From positions 310,001 through 374,000 of the forward strand of contig JWIT01000001.1 of NCBI GenBank assembly GCA_000949895.1: a stretch of 64,000 bases of DNA, in the 5' to 3' direction. The notes under the pieces were generated by a model, which worked only from the letters and a program-made list of their open reading frames with translations, ran no database searches and was not told where the DNA came from. The stretch's first letter is position 1, and each line of letters opens with the position of its first letter. Positions 1 to 7,418 of this stretch are shown here, piece by piece. This DNA comes from Agrobacterium arsenijevicii. Lineage in GTDB: Bacteria; Pseudomonadota; Alphaproteobacteria; Rhizobiales; Rhizobiaceae. The position numbers and the translations under genes were made by a program.

Positions 1-993
1 GCGATGGGCGGCGATATCCGTCAGCGGCAACTTGTCCGGATGGATGGGGCCGAAACCCTTCACGACATCGGAGGGCTCGGCGCCGGGCAGCACCGGATAT
101 TCAAAGACCTGCTTGGCGTAGATTTCCTGCGCCTCGCGCGATGCCAGGAATTCCATCAGCTTCAGCGCATTGTCCCTGTTCGGTGCATATTTCGTCAGGG
201 CCATACCGGAAATATTCACATGCGTCCCGCGATCGCCGGCATTGGGAAAGATCACCCGCACGGATCCCGCCCATTCCTTTTCTTCCGGCTCGCGGTCGTT
301 GGTCAGCATCAGGCCGACATAATAGGTATTGCCGAGCGCAATGTCGCATTCGCCGGAAAAGATCGATTTTGCCTGGCTGCGGTCGGTACCATCAGGCTTG
401 CGGGCCAGATTGTTCTTCAGGCCGGTGAGCCATGTCCGGGTATAATCGACGCCGTGATGGGCAATCATCGAGGCAATCAGCGCGATATTATAGGAGTGCT
501 GGCCGTCACGAATGCAGATCTTGCCCTTCCATTTCGGATCGGCAAGCTCTTCATAGGTGATGTCCTTCTGGGTCACCCGTTCCTTCGAGGCATAAACCAC
601 CCGACCGCGCGTCGTCAGGCCGAACCACTCTCCCTGAGGGTCACGAAGGTTGGCCGGAATATCTTTTTCAATGACGGGATCGTTCAGCACCGGCTGCGTG
701 ACGCCGCCTTCTTTCGCCTCGACCAGACGGGCGATATCGACCGTCAGCAGGATATCGGCCGGCGAATTGACGCCCTCGGCCTGAATGCGTTCCACCAACC
801 CCTTGTCGAGGAAGAGAACGTTTGCCTCTATGCCCGTTTCTTTCGTGAAGGCATCGAGCAGCGGCTGGATCAGCTCAGGCTGCCGATAGGAATAGACGTT
901 CACCTCGCCATCCGCAAAAGCGGCTGGTGCGACCGAGAGGATCGTCAGGCCCGAAAAAACGGCAGCGGAAAAACGCGATTTCAAGCTTGCCAT
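1..993 (-). CDS. fbpA: Fe(3+) ABC transporter, periplasmic iron-binding protein (FbpA/AfuA-like), C-terminus cut by window edge
   Basis: Periplasmic receptor of a ferric-iron ABC importer. The reverse-strand frame is open from the ATG at 993 to the window edge, giving 331 codons and no stop. Residues 1-28 form a signal peptide ending in AFA. The mature part starts with the VNVYSYRQPEL segment typical of the family, and a tyrosine pair (about Y224-Y225, in GNTYYVGL) matches the iron-binding pair of FbpA proteins. It is divergent from rirA. A perfect RirA-type TGA-N9-TCA operator lies 30 bp upstream, so repression by RirA under iron sufficiency is inferred. Permease and ATPase genes would be expected beyond the left edge but cannot be seen. 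Confidence 0.88.
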   Translation of the reverse strand, partial: MASLKSRFSAAVFSGLTILSVAPAAFADGEVNVYSYRQPELIQPLLDAFTKETGIEANVLFLDKGLVERIQAEGVNSPADILLTVDIARLVEAKEGGVTQPVLNDPVIEKDIPANLRDPQGEWFGLTTRGRVVYASKERVTQKDITYEELADPKWKGKICIRDGQHSYNIALIASMIAHHGVDYTRTWLTGLKNNLARKPDGTDRSQAKSIFSGECDIALGNTYYVGLMLTNDREPEEKEWAGSVRVIFPNAGDRGTHVNISGMALTKYAPNRDNALKLMEFLASREAQEIYAKQVFEYPVLPGAEPSDVVKGFGPIHPDKLPLTDIAAHR

Positions 994-1022
994 TAAGAAT
1001 GCCTCCATTACATTCAGATTCT

Positions 1023-1037
1023 TGACTTGTTTGTTCA
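1023..1037 (-). promoter_or_regulatory. Iron-responsive operator (IRO box, RirA site) upstream of the iron-binding protein gene
   Basis: The sequence is TGA, nine bases, then TCA: an exact match to the TGA-N9-TCA core bound by RirA in rhizobia. It lies 30 bp upstream of the fbpA-like start codon, where it would overlap the promoter. The match is seen directly; control by RirA is inferred from family knowledge and from the adjacent rirA gene. Confidence 0.75.
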
Positions 1038-1102
1038 TGAATCATCAAACCGGTCAACAAGGCTGTTTGAGAAATATCGAATGGGTGCCAGTTTTTTCAG
1101 TT

Positions 1103-1119
1103 TCTGGAATTGTTCTAAA
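1103..1119 (+). promoter_or_regulatory. Irr-box (ICE)-like motif in the rirA promoter
   Basis: The 17-mer matches the rhizobial iron-control element TTTAGAA-N3-TTCTAAA at 12 of 14 defined positions, and its right half is exact. It sits in the centre of a larger perfect 11-bp inverted repeat (1093-1103 and 1117-1127) and covers the -35 element of the predicted rirA promoter. Binding of Irr, encoded at 46289-46708, would repress rirA when iron is low. The motif is seen; the regulation is inferred. Confidence 0.55.
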
Positions 1120-1138
1120 CTGAAAAAGAGACTATATA
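1110..1138 (+). promoter_or_regulatory. Predicted sigma70 promoter of rirA
   Basis: A -35 element TTGTTC (1110-1115) and a -10 element TATATA (1133-1138) are separated by 17 bp, 28 bp before the rirA start codon. The -35 lies within the Irr-box-like motif and the inverted repeat described separately. Confidence 0.6.
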
Positions 1139-1166
1139 ACTCCACATTGAGAGTTAGGAGACCAGC

Positions 1167-1637
1167 ATGCGTTTGACCAAACAGACCAACTATGCCGTTC
1201 GCATGTTGATGTATTGCGCCGCAAATGACGGCAAGTTGAGCCGCATCCCGGAGATCGCCCGAGCCTATGGCGTGTCTGAGCTGTTCCTTTTCAAAATCCT
1301 GCAGCCGCTCAACAAGGCCGGCCTGGTGGAAACCGTGCGCGGCCGCAATGGCGGCGTGCGCCTTGGCAAGCCTGCCGAGAAGATCAGCCTGTTCGACGTG
1401 GTGAAGGTGACCGAAGACAGCTTTGCCATGGCCGAATGTTTCGAGGATGGCGCTGTCGAATGTCCGCTGGTGGACAGCTGCGGCCTGAACACGGCGCTTC
1501 GCAAGGCGCTTAACGCCTTCTTCGATGTGCTGGCGGATTATTCGATCGATGACCTCGTCAAGGCGCGGCCGCAGATCAACTTCCTGCTCGGCATCGACAC
1601 TGAAATGCCCAAGATCGCCGCCCTTCCGGCCGCCTGA
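1167..1637 (+). CDS. rirA: Rhizobial iron regulator RirA (Rrf2 family)
   Basis: Fe-S-cluster-sensing repressor that replaces Fur as the global iron regulator in Rhizobium, Sinorhizobium and Agrobacterium. The 156-residue protein has an N-terminal Rrf2 winged helix (about residues 1-60, with RLTKQTNYAVRMLMY and NGGVRL) and three cluster-ligand cysteines at C91, C99 and C105, the spacing known for RirA. The start codon follows a good AGGAG ribosome-binding site. It is divergent from an iron-binding protein gene that carries an IRO box. Its own promoter overlaps an Irr-box-like motif, suggesting cross-regulation with Irr. A hairpin terminator follows. Confidence 0.95.
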   Translation: MRLTKQTNYAVRMLMYCAANDGKLSRIPEIARAYGVSELFLFKILQPLNKAGLVETVRGRNGGVRLGKPAEKISLFDVVKVTEDSFAMAECFEDGAVECPLVDSCGLNTALRKALNAFFDVLADYSIDDLVKARPQINFLLGIDTEMPKIAALPAA

Positions 1638-1667
1638 TCATCCCATTGCCCAAGCGGCATTTGCCAT

Positions 1668-1700
1668 AGCCCGTGTCCGCAGGTCACGGGCTTTTCTTTT
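1668..1700 (+). terminator. Rho-independent terminator after rirA
   Basis: Perfect 8-bp stem (AGCCCGTG at 1668-1675 and CACGGGCT at 1685-1692) with a 9-nt loop, followed by a T-rich tract. It lies 31 bp after the rirA stop codon. Confidence 0.85.
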
Positions 1701-1716
1701 ATAGAATACTTCTGAA

Positions 1717-2853
1717 ATGCAATATTTTTGGTCCCGCGTGTTGACGTTGCGGGACGAAGCGGCGCATTTGGTCGCGAGCTTTTTCAAGCAAGCAGCCAGC
1801 GTCGCAATGATCATCAAGCCTGAACTCCATACATTTGCACTTACCGCCCTCGTCGGCAGCATGGGTGCGCTGCTTGCCAGCCTGCTCGATGTTCCCGCAC
1901 CCTTCCTTTCCGGTCCGGCGCTTGCGGTGACGATCACGGGGCTGGCCGGCTTAAAGCTTGGAATTCCCGCCTTCATCCGCAACGCCTGTTTCGTTGTCGT
2001 CGGCATTTCGATGGGAACGAGCGTGACGCCGTCAGTGATCGATGCCGCAAGGACGTGGCCCCTGAGCTTCGTCGTCGTGCTCGCCGCCGTCGTCATCATG
2101 CTCTACGTCGCCTACTGGATCCTGCATTACGGCTTCGGATACGACCGGACCACGGCGATGCTGGGCGCTTCCCCCGGCCATCTCAGCTACATCATCAGCC
2201 TTGGCGCCGAGACGAAAAGCGACCTTGCGACCGTCAGCATCGTGCAAAGCGTGCGGGTGCTGGCGCTAACCCTTTCCGTACCGCTGATCGTCGAATATTT
2301 CGATCTGGTCAGCATGGAACCGCTTGTAACAAACCCGCCAATGGGCCTTTTCACGCTGGTGCTGACCATCGCCGCGTCGCTTTTGACGGGATGGCTCTTC
2401 CTGCGATGGAAATTTCCGGCAGCCCTGCTGCTCGGCGGCGTTGCCGTTTCCATCGGCACCCACATTACCGGCCTGACCGAAGGCGGTGTTCCGACCTGGC
2501 TCAGCCTGCCGGTCTATGTACTGATTGGCTGTCTCATCGGCACGCGTTTTTCAAATGTGTCGCTGATGGATGTGCGGAAAGGCTTTCTGGCGGGTTTCGT
2601 CGTTACCATCGCCGTGATGCTGATTGCCGGAAGTATCGCCTGGATGATTTCCAGCATTACCGGTGTTCCGCTGAATGCTGTCATGATTGCCTATTCGCCG
2701 GGCGGCCTTGAAACCATGGCTGCCATGGCCGTGATGATGCATGCCGATACCGCTTATGTCGGCTCGCATCACGTCCTGCGGCTCCTGTTCCTGTCCGTTC
2801 TCATGCCGCTTGTCATGGGCAAGGATGCGCGCAAGCGGGACGGCAAGACCTAG
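1717..2853 (+). CDS. AbrB-family integral membrane protein (putative ammonia monooxygenase/transport family)
   Basis: Polytopic inner-membrane protein of the AbrB family, whose members are often annotated as putative ammonia monooxygenases without biochemical support. The function is unknown. Around ten hydrophobic segments occur in two similar halves, with the family sequences GASPGHLSYIISLG (middle) and AYSPGGLETMAAMA (near the C-terminus). The ORF has 378 codons. The first 30 residues (MQYFWSRV...) are not obviously part of the fold, so the ATG at 1807 (MIIKPELH) is an alternative start giving 348 residues. It follows the rirA terminator and probably has its own promoter. Confidence 0.8.
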   Translation: MQYFWSRVLTLRDEAAHLVASFFKQAASVAMIIKPELHTFALTALVGSMGALLASLLDVPAPFLSGPALAVTITGLAGLKLGIPAFIRNACFVVVGISMGTSVTPSVIDAARTWPLSFVVVLAAVVIMLYVAYWILHYGFGYDRTTAMLGASPGHLSYIISLGAETKSDLATVSIVQSVRVLALTLSVPLIVEYFDLVSMEPLVTNPPMGLFTLVLTIAASLLTGWLFLRWKFPAALLLGGVAVSIGTHITGLTEGGVPTWLSLPVYVLIGCLIGTRFSNVSLMDVRKGFLAGFVVTIAVMLIAGSIAWMISSITGVPLNAVMIAYSPGGLETMAAMAVMMHADTAYVGSHHVLRLLFLSVLMPLVMGKDARKRDGKT

Positions 2854-2983
2854 GCCCAAGCCACGCGGCGCAAAAATTTGAATGGCGTTGCAACCATTTT
2901 TTCTCCCGGTCGTTCTTATTTCTCCGCAATTGCGGCGGCGATTTTTCGCGCGTTTGACAGGCTGACCCACCGGAGGAATTTTC

Positions 2984-3895
2984 ATGAAACGCTTGATGAC
3001 TTTGACGGGCGCCGGACTCGCGCTTGCACTTTATGGTTCCATCGCTCAGGCGCAGGTGGTCGTGTCGTCGAAGATCGACACGGAAGGCGGCGTTCTCGGC
3101 AACATCATCCTTGCCGTACTGAAGAAGAACAATATCGAGACAACGGATCGCATCCAGCTCGGCGCAACGCCGGTTGTCAGAAAGGCGATCACCGCAGGCG
3201 AGATCGACATCTATCCGGAATATACTGGCAACGCCGCCTTCTTCTTCTCCAAGGCGGACGATCCGCTCTGGAAGGACGCCGCCAAGGGTTATGAGGAAGC
3301 CAAGACGCTTGATTATGACGCCAACAAGATCGTCTGGCTCACGCCATCCCCCGCAAACAACACCTGGGCAATTGCGCTGCGCAAGGATGTCGCTGACAAA
3401 AACAATCTGAAGACGCTTTCGGATTTCGGCAAATATGTCGCCGGTGGCGGCCAGGTGGTTCTTGCCGCCTCCTCGGAATTCGTCAATTCCGCCGCCGCCC
3501 TGCCGGCGTTTCAGACCACTTACGGCTTCACCATGAAACCGGACCAGCTGATCACGCTTTCCGGCGGCGATACCGCCGCCACCATCGCCGCTGCAGCCAA
3601 CCAGACGAACAACGCCAATGCGGCCATGGTCTATGGCACCGATGGTGGTATCGCCCCCTCCGGTCTTGTGGTGCTTGAGGACGACAAGCATGTGCAGCCC
3701 GTCTACCAGCCAGCGCCGATCATTCGCGAAGAGGTTCTGAAAAAGAACCCCAATATCGAGGAGTTGCTGAAACCCGTTTTTGAAAAGCTGGATCTGGCGA
3801 CCCTGCAGGACCTGAACGCCCGCGTGCAGGTGGGGGGCGAACAGGCCAAGACCGTGGCCGCCGACTTCCTGACGAAGAACGGCTTCCTCAAATAA
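2984..3895 (+). CDS. osmF: Glycine betaine/choline-type ABC transporter substrate-binding protein (OsmF/YehZ-like)
   Basis: Periplasmic receptor for quaternary-ammonium osmoprotectants (OpuAC-like family). 303 residues with a signal peptide at about 1-23 (cleavage after AQA), then the family's VVVSSKIDTEGGVLGNI start and a DIYPEYTGNAAFFF segment, the usual hallmark of OsmF/OpuCC receptors. The start codon is preceded by a strong GGAGG. First gene of a four-gene set with two permeases and an ATPase, the same composition as yehZYXW/osmF of enterobacteria. Osmotic or stationary-phase regulation is likely by analogy but not visible in the sequence. Confidence 0.85.
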   Translation: MKRLMTLTGAGLALALYGSIAQAQVVVSSKIDTEGGVLGNIILAVLKKNNIETTDRIQLGATPVVRKAITAGEIDIYPEYTGNAAFFFSKADDPLWKDAAKGYEEAKTLDYDANKIVWLTPSPANNTWAIALRKDVADKNNLKTLSDFGKYVAGGGQVVLAASSEFVNSAAALPAFQTTYGFTMKPDQLITLSGGDTAATIAAAANQTNNANAAMVYGTDGGIAPSGLVVLEDDKHVQPVYQPAPIIREEVLKKNPNIEELLKPVFEKLDLATLQDLNARVQVGGEQAKTVAADFLTKNGFLK

Positions 3896-3911
3896 TTGCC
3901 TGTTAAGTGCT

Positions 3912-3957
3912 GGAGCGGGATAGCGGAAACCCATGCGCGGTTTTCACCATCCCCTCC
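3912..3957. repeat. Dispersed palindromic repeat
   Basis: Imperfect hairpin with outer arms GGAGCGGGAT and ATCCCCTCC and an inner GCGGTTTTC core. It resembles the elements at 10298-10346, 19322-19365 and 32037-32085. Located between the substrate-binding protein gene and the first permease gene. Confidence 0.6.
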
Positions 3958-3982
3958 GAACCTATGATCCGGGGAGCTGAAT

Positions 3983-5149
3983 TTGACGAAATGGCCTGAC
4001 AAGGTGGGCGTGCTGATTTCGTGCCTGCTTCTTTATGCGCTTTTCGCGTCTCCCTTCATGACATTGCGCGCCAACCGGATCGTTCAGGGCGAAACACGAA
4101 CGATCTTCGAAGCCCTTCCGGTTTCTGCTGCAACCCTCCTCGTCGTTATCATTCTTGTCGCCGCCTTCATCGCCTTTTTCCGTTTTCCGGCGCGCCTGAA
4201 ACTCGCAGCGGCGCTGGTCGGCCTTGCGGCGCTGGCGATCTTCATCGGACAGGCGGCGTCCGCGCTGACGCCTGAAGGCAACAGTTTTGCCCGCGTTTCG
4301 CCCGCCAGCGGTTTCTGGTTGATGTTTTCCGGGCTGGCTTTGCTCGCCACCGATTGCATTGCGCGTCTCCAGCCGAAACCCACTTTACGGATTTTGCTGT
4401 TGCTGGCGGCAATCGCGACCCTTGCGGCAGTTCTGACAAGTGGCCTCTGGGACAACCTCTCCATCATCAAGGAATATACCGGCCGGGCCGACACCTTCTG
4501 GACCGAAGCACTGCGGCATGTGGAGCTTGCCATCGGCTCGCTGATCGCGGCGACCATTGTGGGTATTCCGCTCGGTATTCTCTGTCACAAGGTCGAGCGA
4601 TTGCGCTCCGGTGTGCTGAACGCTCTCAACATCGTCCAGACAATTCCGTCCATCGCCCTTTTTGGCCTTCTGATCGCGCCGCTCGGATGGATCGCCGCTA
4701 CTGTGCCGGGCGCTGCGAAAATCGGTATCGCCGGCATCGGCACGGCGCCCGCCTTTGTGGCGCTGTTTCTCTATTCGCTGCTGCCCGTCGTCTCCAACAC
4801 GGTGGTCGGTCTTTCCGGTGTCTCGCAAGCCGTGCGGGAGGCCGCACGCGGGCTTGGAATGACGCCGCTGCAAAGGTTGTTACGGGTTGAATTTCCGTTG
4901 GCCATGCCGGTCATCCTCACCGGTATCCGCATCGTGCTGGTGCAGAATATCGGTCTTGCGACCATCGCAGCGCTTATCGGCGGCGGTGGCTTTGGCGTTT
5001 TCGTGTTCCAGGGCATCGGGCAGACGGCGATGGACCTCGTGCTGCTCGGCACCGTGCCGACCGTTCTGCTCGGCTTCGCCGCGGCGATCACGCTCGACGC
5101 CCTCATCGACAGCAATCTCTTCAGCGCAGGCGGAAGGCAAAAAGCATGA
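3983..5149 (+). CDS. yehY: Osmoprotectant ABC transporter permease (YehY-like)
   Basis: Inner-membrane permease of the osmoprotectant importer. At 388 residues it is longer than a simple permease. The first 150 residues hold about four hydrophobic segments as an N-terminal extension, and the C-terminal 220 form a standard BPD_transp_1 domain with the EAA-loop region around SQAVREAARGLGMTPLQRLL. The ATG used is TTG-like in context (ATTTGACG at 3983), so the exact start is uncertain. The stop overlaps the start of the ATPase gene by 4 bp, implying translational coupling. Confidence 0.83.
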   Translation: MTKWPDKVGVLISCLLLYALFASPFMTLRANRIVQGETRTIFEALPVSAATLLVVIILVAAFIAFFRFPARLKLAAALVGLAALAIFIGQAASALTPEGNSFARVSPASGFWLMFSGLALLATDCIARLQPKPTLRILLLLAAIATLAAVLTSGLWDNLSIIKEYTGRADTFWTEALRHVELAIGSLIAATIVGIPLGILCHKVERLRSGVLNALNIVQTIPSIALFGLLIAPLGWIAATVPGAAKIGIAGIGTAPAFVALFLYSLLPVVSNTVVGLSGVSQAVREAARGLGMTPLQRLLRVEFPLAMPVILTGIRIVLVQNIGLATIAALIGGGGFGVFVFQGIGQTAMDLVLLGTVPTVLLGFAAAITLDALIDSNLFSAGGRQKA

Positions 5150-6084
5150 TCGAAATCGACACCATTACGAAACGATATGGCGATACGGCCGTGGTCGACC
5201 AGGTCTCCCTGACCGTTGCGCCGCGCACTGTCACCGTCATCGTCGGCACTTCCGGGTCGGGAAAAACCACCCTTCTGCGCATGATTAACCGGCTGGTGGA
5301 GCCGACCTCCGGCACCATTCGTATCGACGGAGACGATGTCAGCGCAATACCGGGCTACAAGCTGCGCCGCCAGATCGGCTATGCCATTCAGGGCCACGGC
5401 CTGTTTCCACATCGCACCGTGGCAGAGAATATCGCGACCGTGCCCCAGCTGATCGGCTGGGACCGCAAGCGTATCGATGCGAAAATCGATGCGCTGATGC
5501 ACCTCTTCCAGCTCGACCCGGCGCTTTATGCCGACCGCTTTCCGCATGAGCTTTCCGGCGGGCAGCAACAGCGTGTCGGCGTGGCGCGCGCGCTTGCGGC
5601 AGAGCCTAACATTCTCCTGATGGACGAACCTTTCGGCGCTCTGGACCCGGTTATCCGCGCCAAGGCCCAGAACGATCTTCTCGATATCCAGAAGAAGCTC
5701 GGCGTCACGATCGTCCTCGTCACGCATGATATGGACGAGGCCTTTCATCTGGCAGATCGCATCGCCGTCATGGACAAGGGCCGTATCGTTCAGGACTGCC
5801 CGCCGGCCGAACTAGTGTTGAAACCAGCGACAGATTTCGTCCGCACCATGATCGGCGAAAATGAGCGCGCCCTGAAACTGCTGTCCGTTCTGTCGGTTGC
5901 AGAGGTCGTGGAGCCGGGAAGTGCTGAAGGCGAGCCGCTGAACGAGCACACCAGCCAGCGCGACGCCCTGTCGGCGATGTTATGGGCGGGCTGCGATGCC
6001 CTGCCCGTACTGAAAGACGACGGCCAGCCGGCTGGCCGGGTGCGGCGCGATGTTCTCCTCCAGCGTGCCGCCGGAGCCCTATGA
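5146..6084 (+). CDS. yehX: Osmoprotectant ABC transporter ATP-binding protein (YehX/OpuCA-like)
   Basis: Energises the osmoprotectant importer. 312 residues with Walker A GTSGSGKTT (34-42), Q-loop at AIQGHGLFPH, signature [15 protein letters not shown], Walker B ILLMDEPFGALD and switch histidine in LVTHDMDEA. After about residue 240 there is a short C-terminal region in the position of the CBS-type regulatory domain of OpuCA proteins. The start overlaps the previous permease by 4 bp and the stop overlaps the next permease by 4 bp. Confidence 0.9.
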   Translation: MIEIDTITKRYGDTAVVDQVSLTVAPRTVTVIVGTSGSGKTTLLRMINRLVEPTSGTIRIDGDDVSAIPGYKLRRQIGYAIQGHGLFPHRTVAENIATVPQLIGWDRKRIDAKIDALMHLFQLDPALYADRFPHELSGGQQQRVGVARALAAEPNILLMDEPFGALDPVIRAKAQNDLLDIQKKLGVTIVLVTHDMDEAFHLADRIAVMDKGRIVQDCPPAELVLKPATDFVRTMIGENERALKLLSVLSVAEVVEPGSAEGEPLNEHTSQRDALSAMLWAGCDALPVLKDDGQPAGRVRRDVLLQRAAGAL

Positions 6085-6821
6085 AAAAAGCCGCTTCGTT
6101 CTTCGCTGCCGGGCTTCTGGTGCTGGCGCTGATCGTCTTCCTTGCGGCGCCGCAAGCCTTCGCGCCAGTGTTCCGCCCTCTCGTGCAGGCCAATGCGCCG
6201 GCAATCTACGTGCAGGCCAATCTGTTTTCCCTGACGCTTTCGCATCTGACCATCGTCGCGATTGCCACGGGGCTAGCGACGATGGTGGCGGGGGCGCTTG
6301 CGGTTCTCGTCACCCGCCCCTTCGGTTCGGATTTTCTGCCGCTATCGCGCAGCATAGTCAATATTGGCCAGACCTTTCCACCGGTGGCGGTGCTGGCGCT
6401 TGCGGTGCCGATGATCGGTTTTGGTGAAAAACCCACGCTCATCGCGCTGTTTCTCTATGCGCTTTTACCGGTTTTCGAAAACACGCTGACCGGGCTGACG
6501 ACGCTGCCGGCCACCGTGATGGATGCCGCCAGAGGCAGCGGCATGACCGGCTGGCAACGGCTTGTCAAAGTGGAACTGCCACTTGCCCTTCCGGCGATCC
6601 TCGCAGGCATCCGGCTATCGGCGGTCATCAGCCTTTCAACCGCGACCATCGGCTCAACGGTCGCGGCGCGAACACTCGGGGAAGTCATCATTGCCGGCCT
6701 GCAATCCAACAATCTCGCCTTCATCCTTCAGGGCGGATTGATCGTTGCGGCACTTGCGATCCTGATCCACACTGCCTTTTCCGTTCTGGAGAAGGCGGCG
6801 GCTCGTAAAACCGGGCACTGA
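6081..6821 (+). CDS. yehW: Osmoprotectant ABC transporter permease (YehW-like)
   Basis: Second permease of the importer. The start chosen is the ATG at 6081, which overlaps the ATPase stop codon (ATGA) and gives 246 residues beginning MKKAASFFAAG. A longer in-frame reading from 5982 would run through the ATPase gene and is not credible. About six hydrophobic segments and the EAA-loop TVMDAARGSGMTGWQRLVKVELPLALP are visible. Last gene of the four-gene unit; 87 bp separate it from gntK. Confidence 0.87.
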   Translation: MKKAASFFAAGLLVLALIVFLAAPQAFAPVFRPLVQANAPAIYVQANLFSLTLSHLTIVAIATGLATMVAGALAVLVTRPFGSDFLPLSRSIVNIGQTFPPVAVLALAVPMIGFGEKPTLIALFLYALLPVFENTLTGLTTLPATVMDAARGSGMTGWQRLVKVELPLALPAILAGIRLSAVISLSTATIGSTVAARTLGEVIIAGLQSNNLAFILQGGLIVAALAILIHTAFSVLEKAAARKTGH

Positions 6822-6908
6822 CAAACGCAAGCTCCTCATTTTTATGTTCCCGACACCCGCCGCACATGTTAGGGGCTGACCGTCGAAACAGAAACATTCG
6901 AGGTTCGG

Positions 6909-7418
6909 GTGACACAGGCAATCGTCGTGATGGGAGTGAGCGGCTCTGGCAAGTCCACGGTCGCAGAGGAACTGGCGGAAAAACTGGGCATTGCCTTCAT
7001 AGAAGGCGACAAGCTTCACCCTAAATCCAATGTCGACAAAATGTCCGAGGGCATTCCGCTGACCGACGAAGATCGCTGGCCGTGGCTCGATCTGATTGGT
7101 GCGGAACTACACAAGGGCCGTGAAAATGACGGTGTTGTCGTTTCCTGCTCGGCGCTCAAGAAAATCTATCGTGACCGACTGCGCAAGGCCGCCGGTGGTT
7201 CGCTCGCCTTCGTCTATCTGGACGGCAGCCTGGAACTCCTTAGCCGGCGCATGGGTGAACGCAAGGGCCACTTCATGCCGCTCTCGCTGCTCCAGACCCA
7301 GCTTGCAACGCTGGAAGTACCGACCGGCGAACCCGGCGTCGTGACCGTCAGCATCGACGCCACGCCGGAGGAAATCACCGCAAACGCGCTTTTCGGTTTG
7401 AAAGCGGTGACGTTCTAA
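6909..7418 (+). CDS. gntK: Gluconokinase (GntK family)
   Basis: Phosphorylates D-gluconate to 6-phosphogluconate, feeding the Entner-Doudoroff and pentose phosphate routes. 169 residues with P-loop GVSGSGKST (9-17), the family segment FIEGDKLHP, and SCSALKKIYRDRLR. Translation starts at GTG (6909); there is no better upstream ATG. Its stop codon overlaps that of the opposite-strand gene (bases 7415-7418), so the two genes converge with shared stop bases. Confidence 0.9.
   Translation: MTQAIVVMGVSGSGKSTVAEELAEKLGIAFIEGDKLHPKSNVDKMSEGIPLTDEDRWPWLDLIGAELHKGRENDGVVVSCSALKKIYRDRLRKAAGGSLAFVYLDGSLELLSRRMGERKGHFMPLSLLQTQLATLEVPTGEPGVVTVSIDATPEEITANALFGLKAVTF

Noticed and set aside
4-996. A 330-codon plus-strand open frame over the left edge
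   Set aside because: It is the in-register complement of the reverse-strand iron-binding protein gene, has an odd residue composition rich in R, H, Q and G, and shows no family features.
5982-6080. Upstream extension of the second osmoprotectant permease
   Set aside because: The extension lies inside the ATPase gene; the ATG at 6081 overlaps the ATPase stop in the usual ATGA coupling and begins a proper membrane protein.
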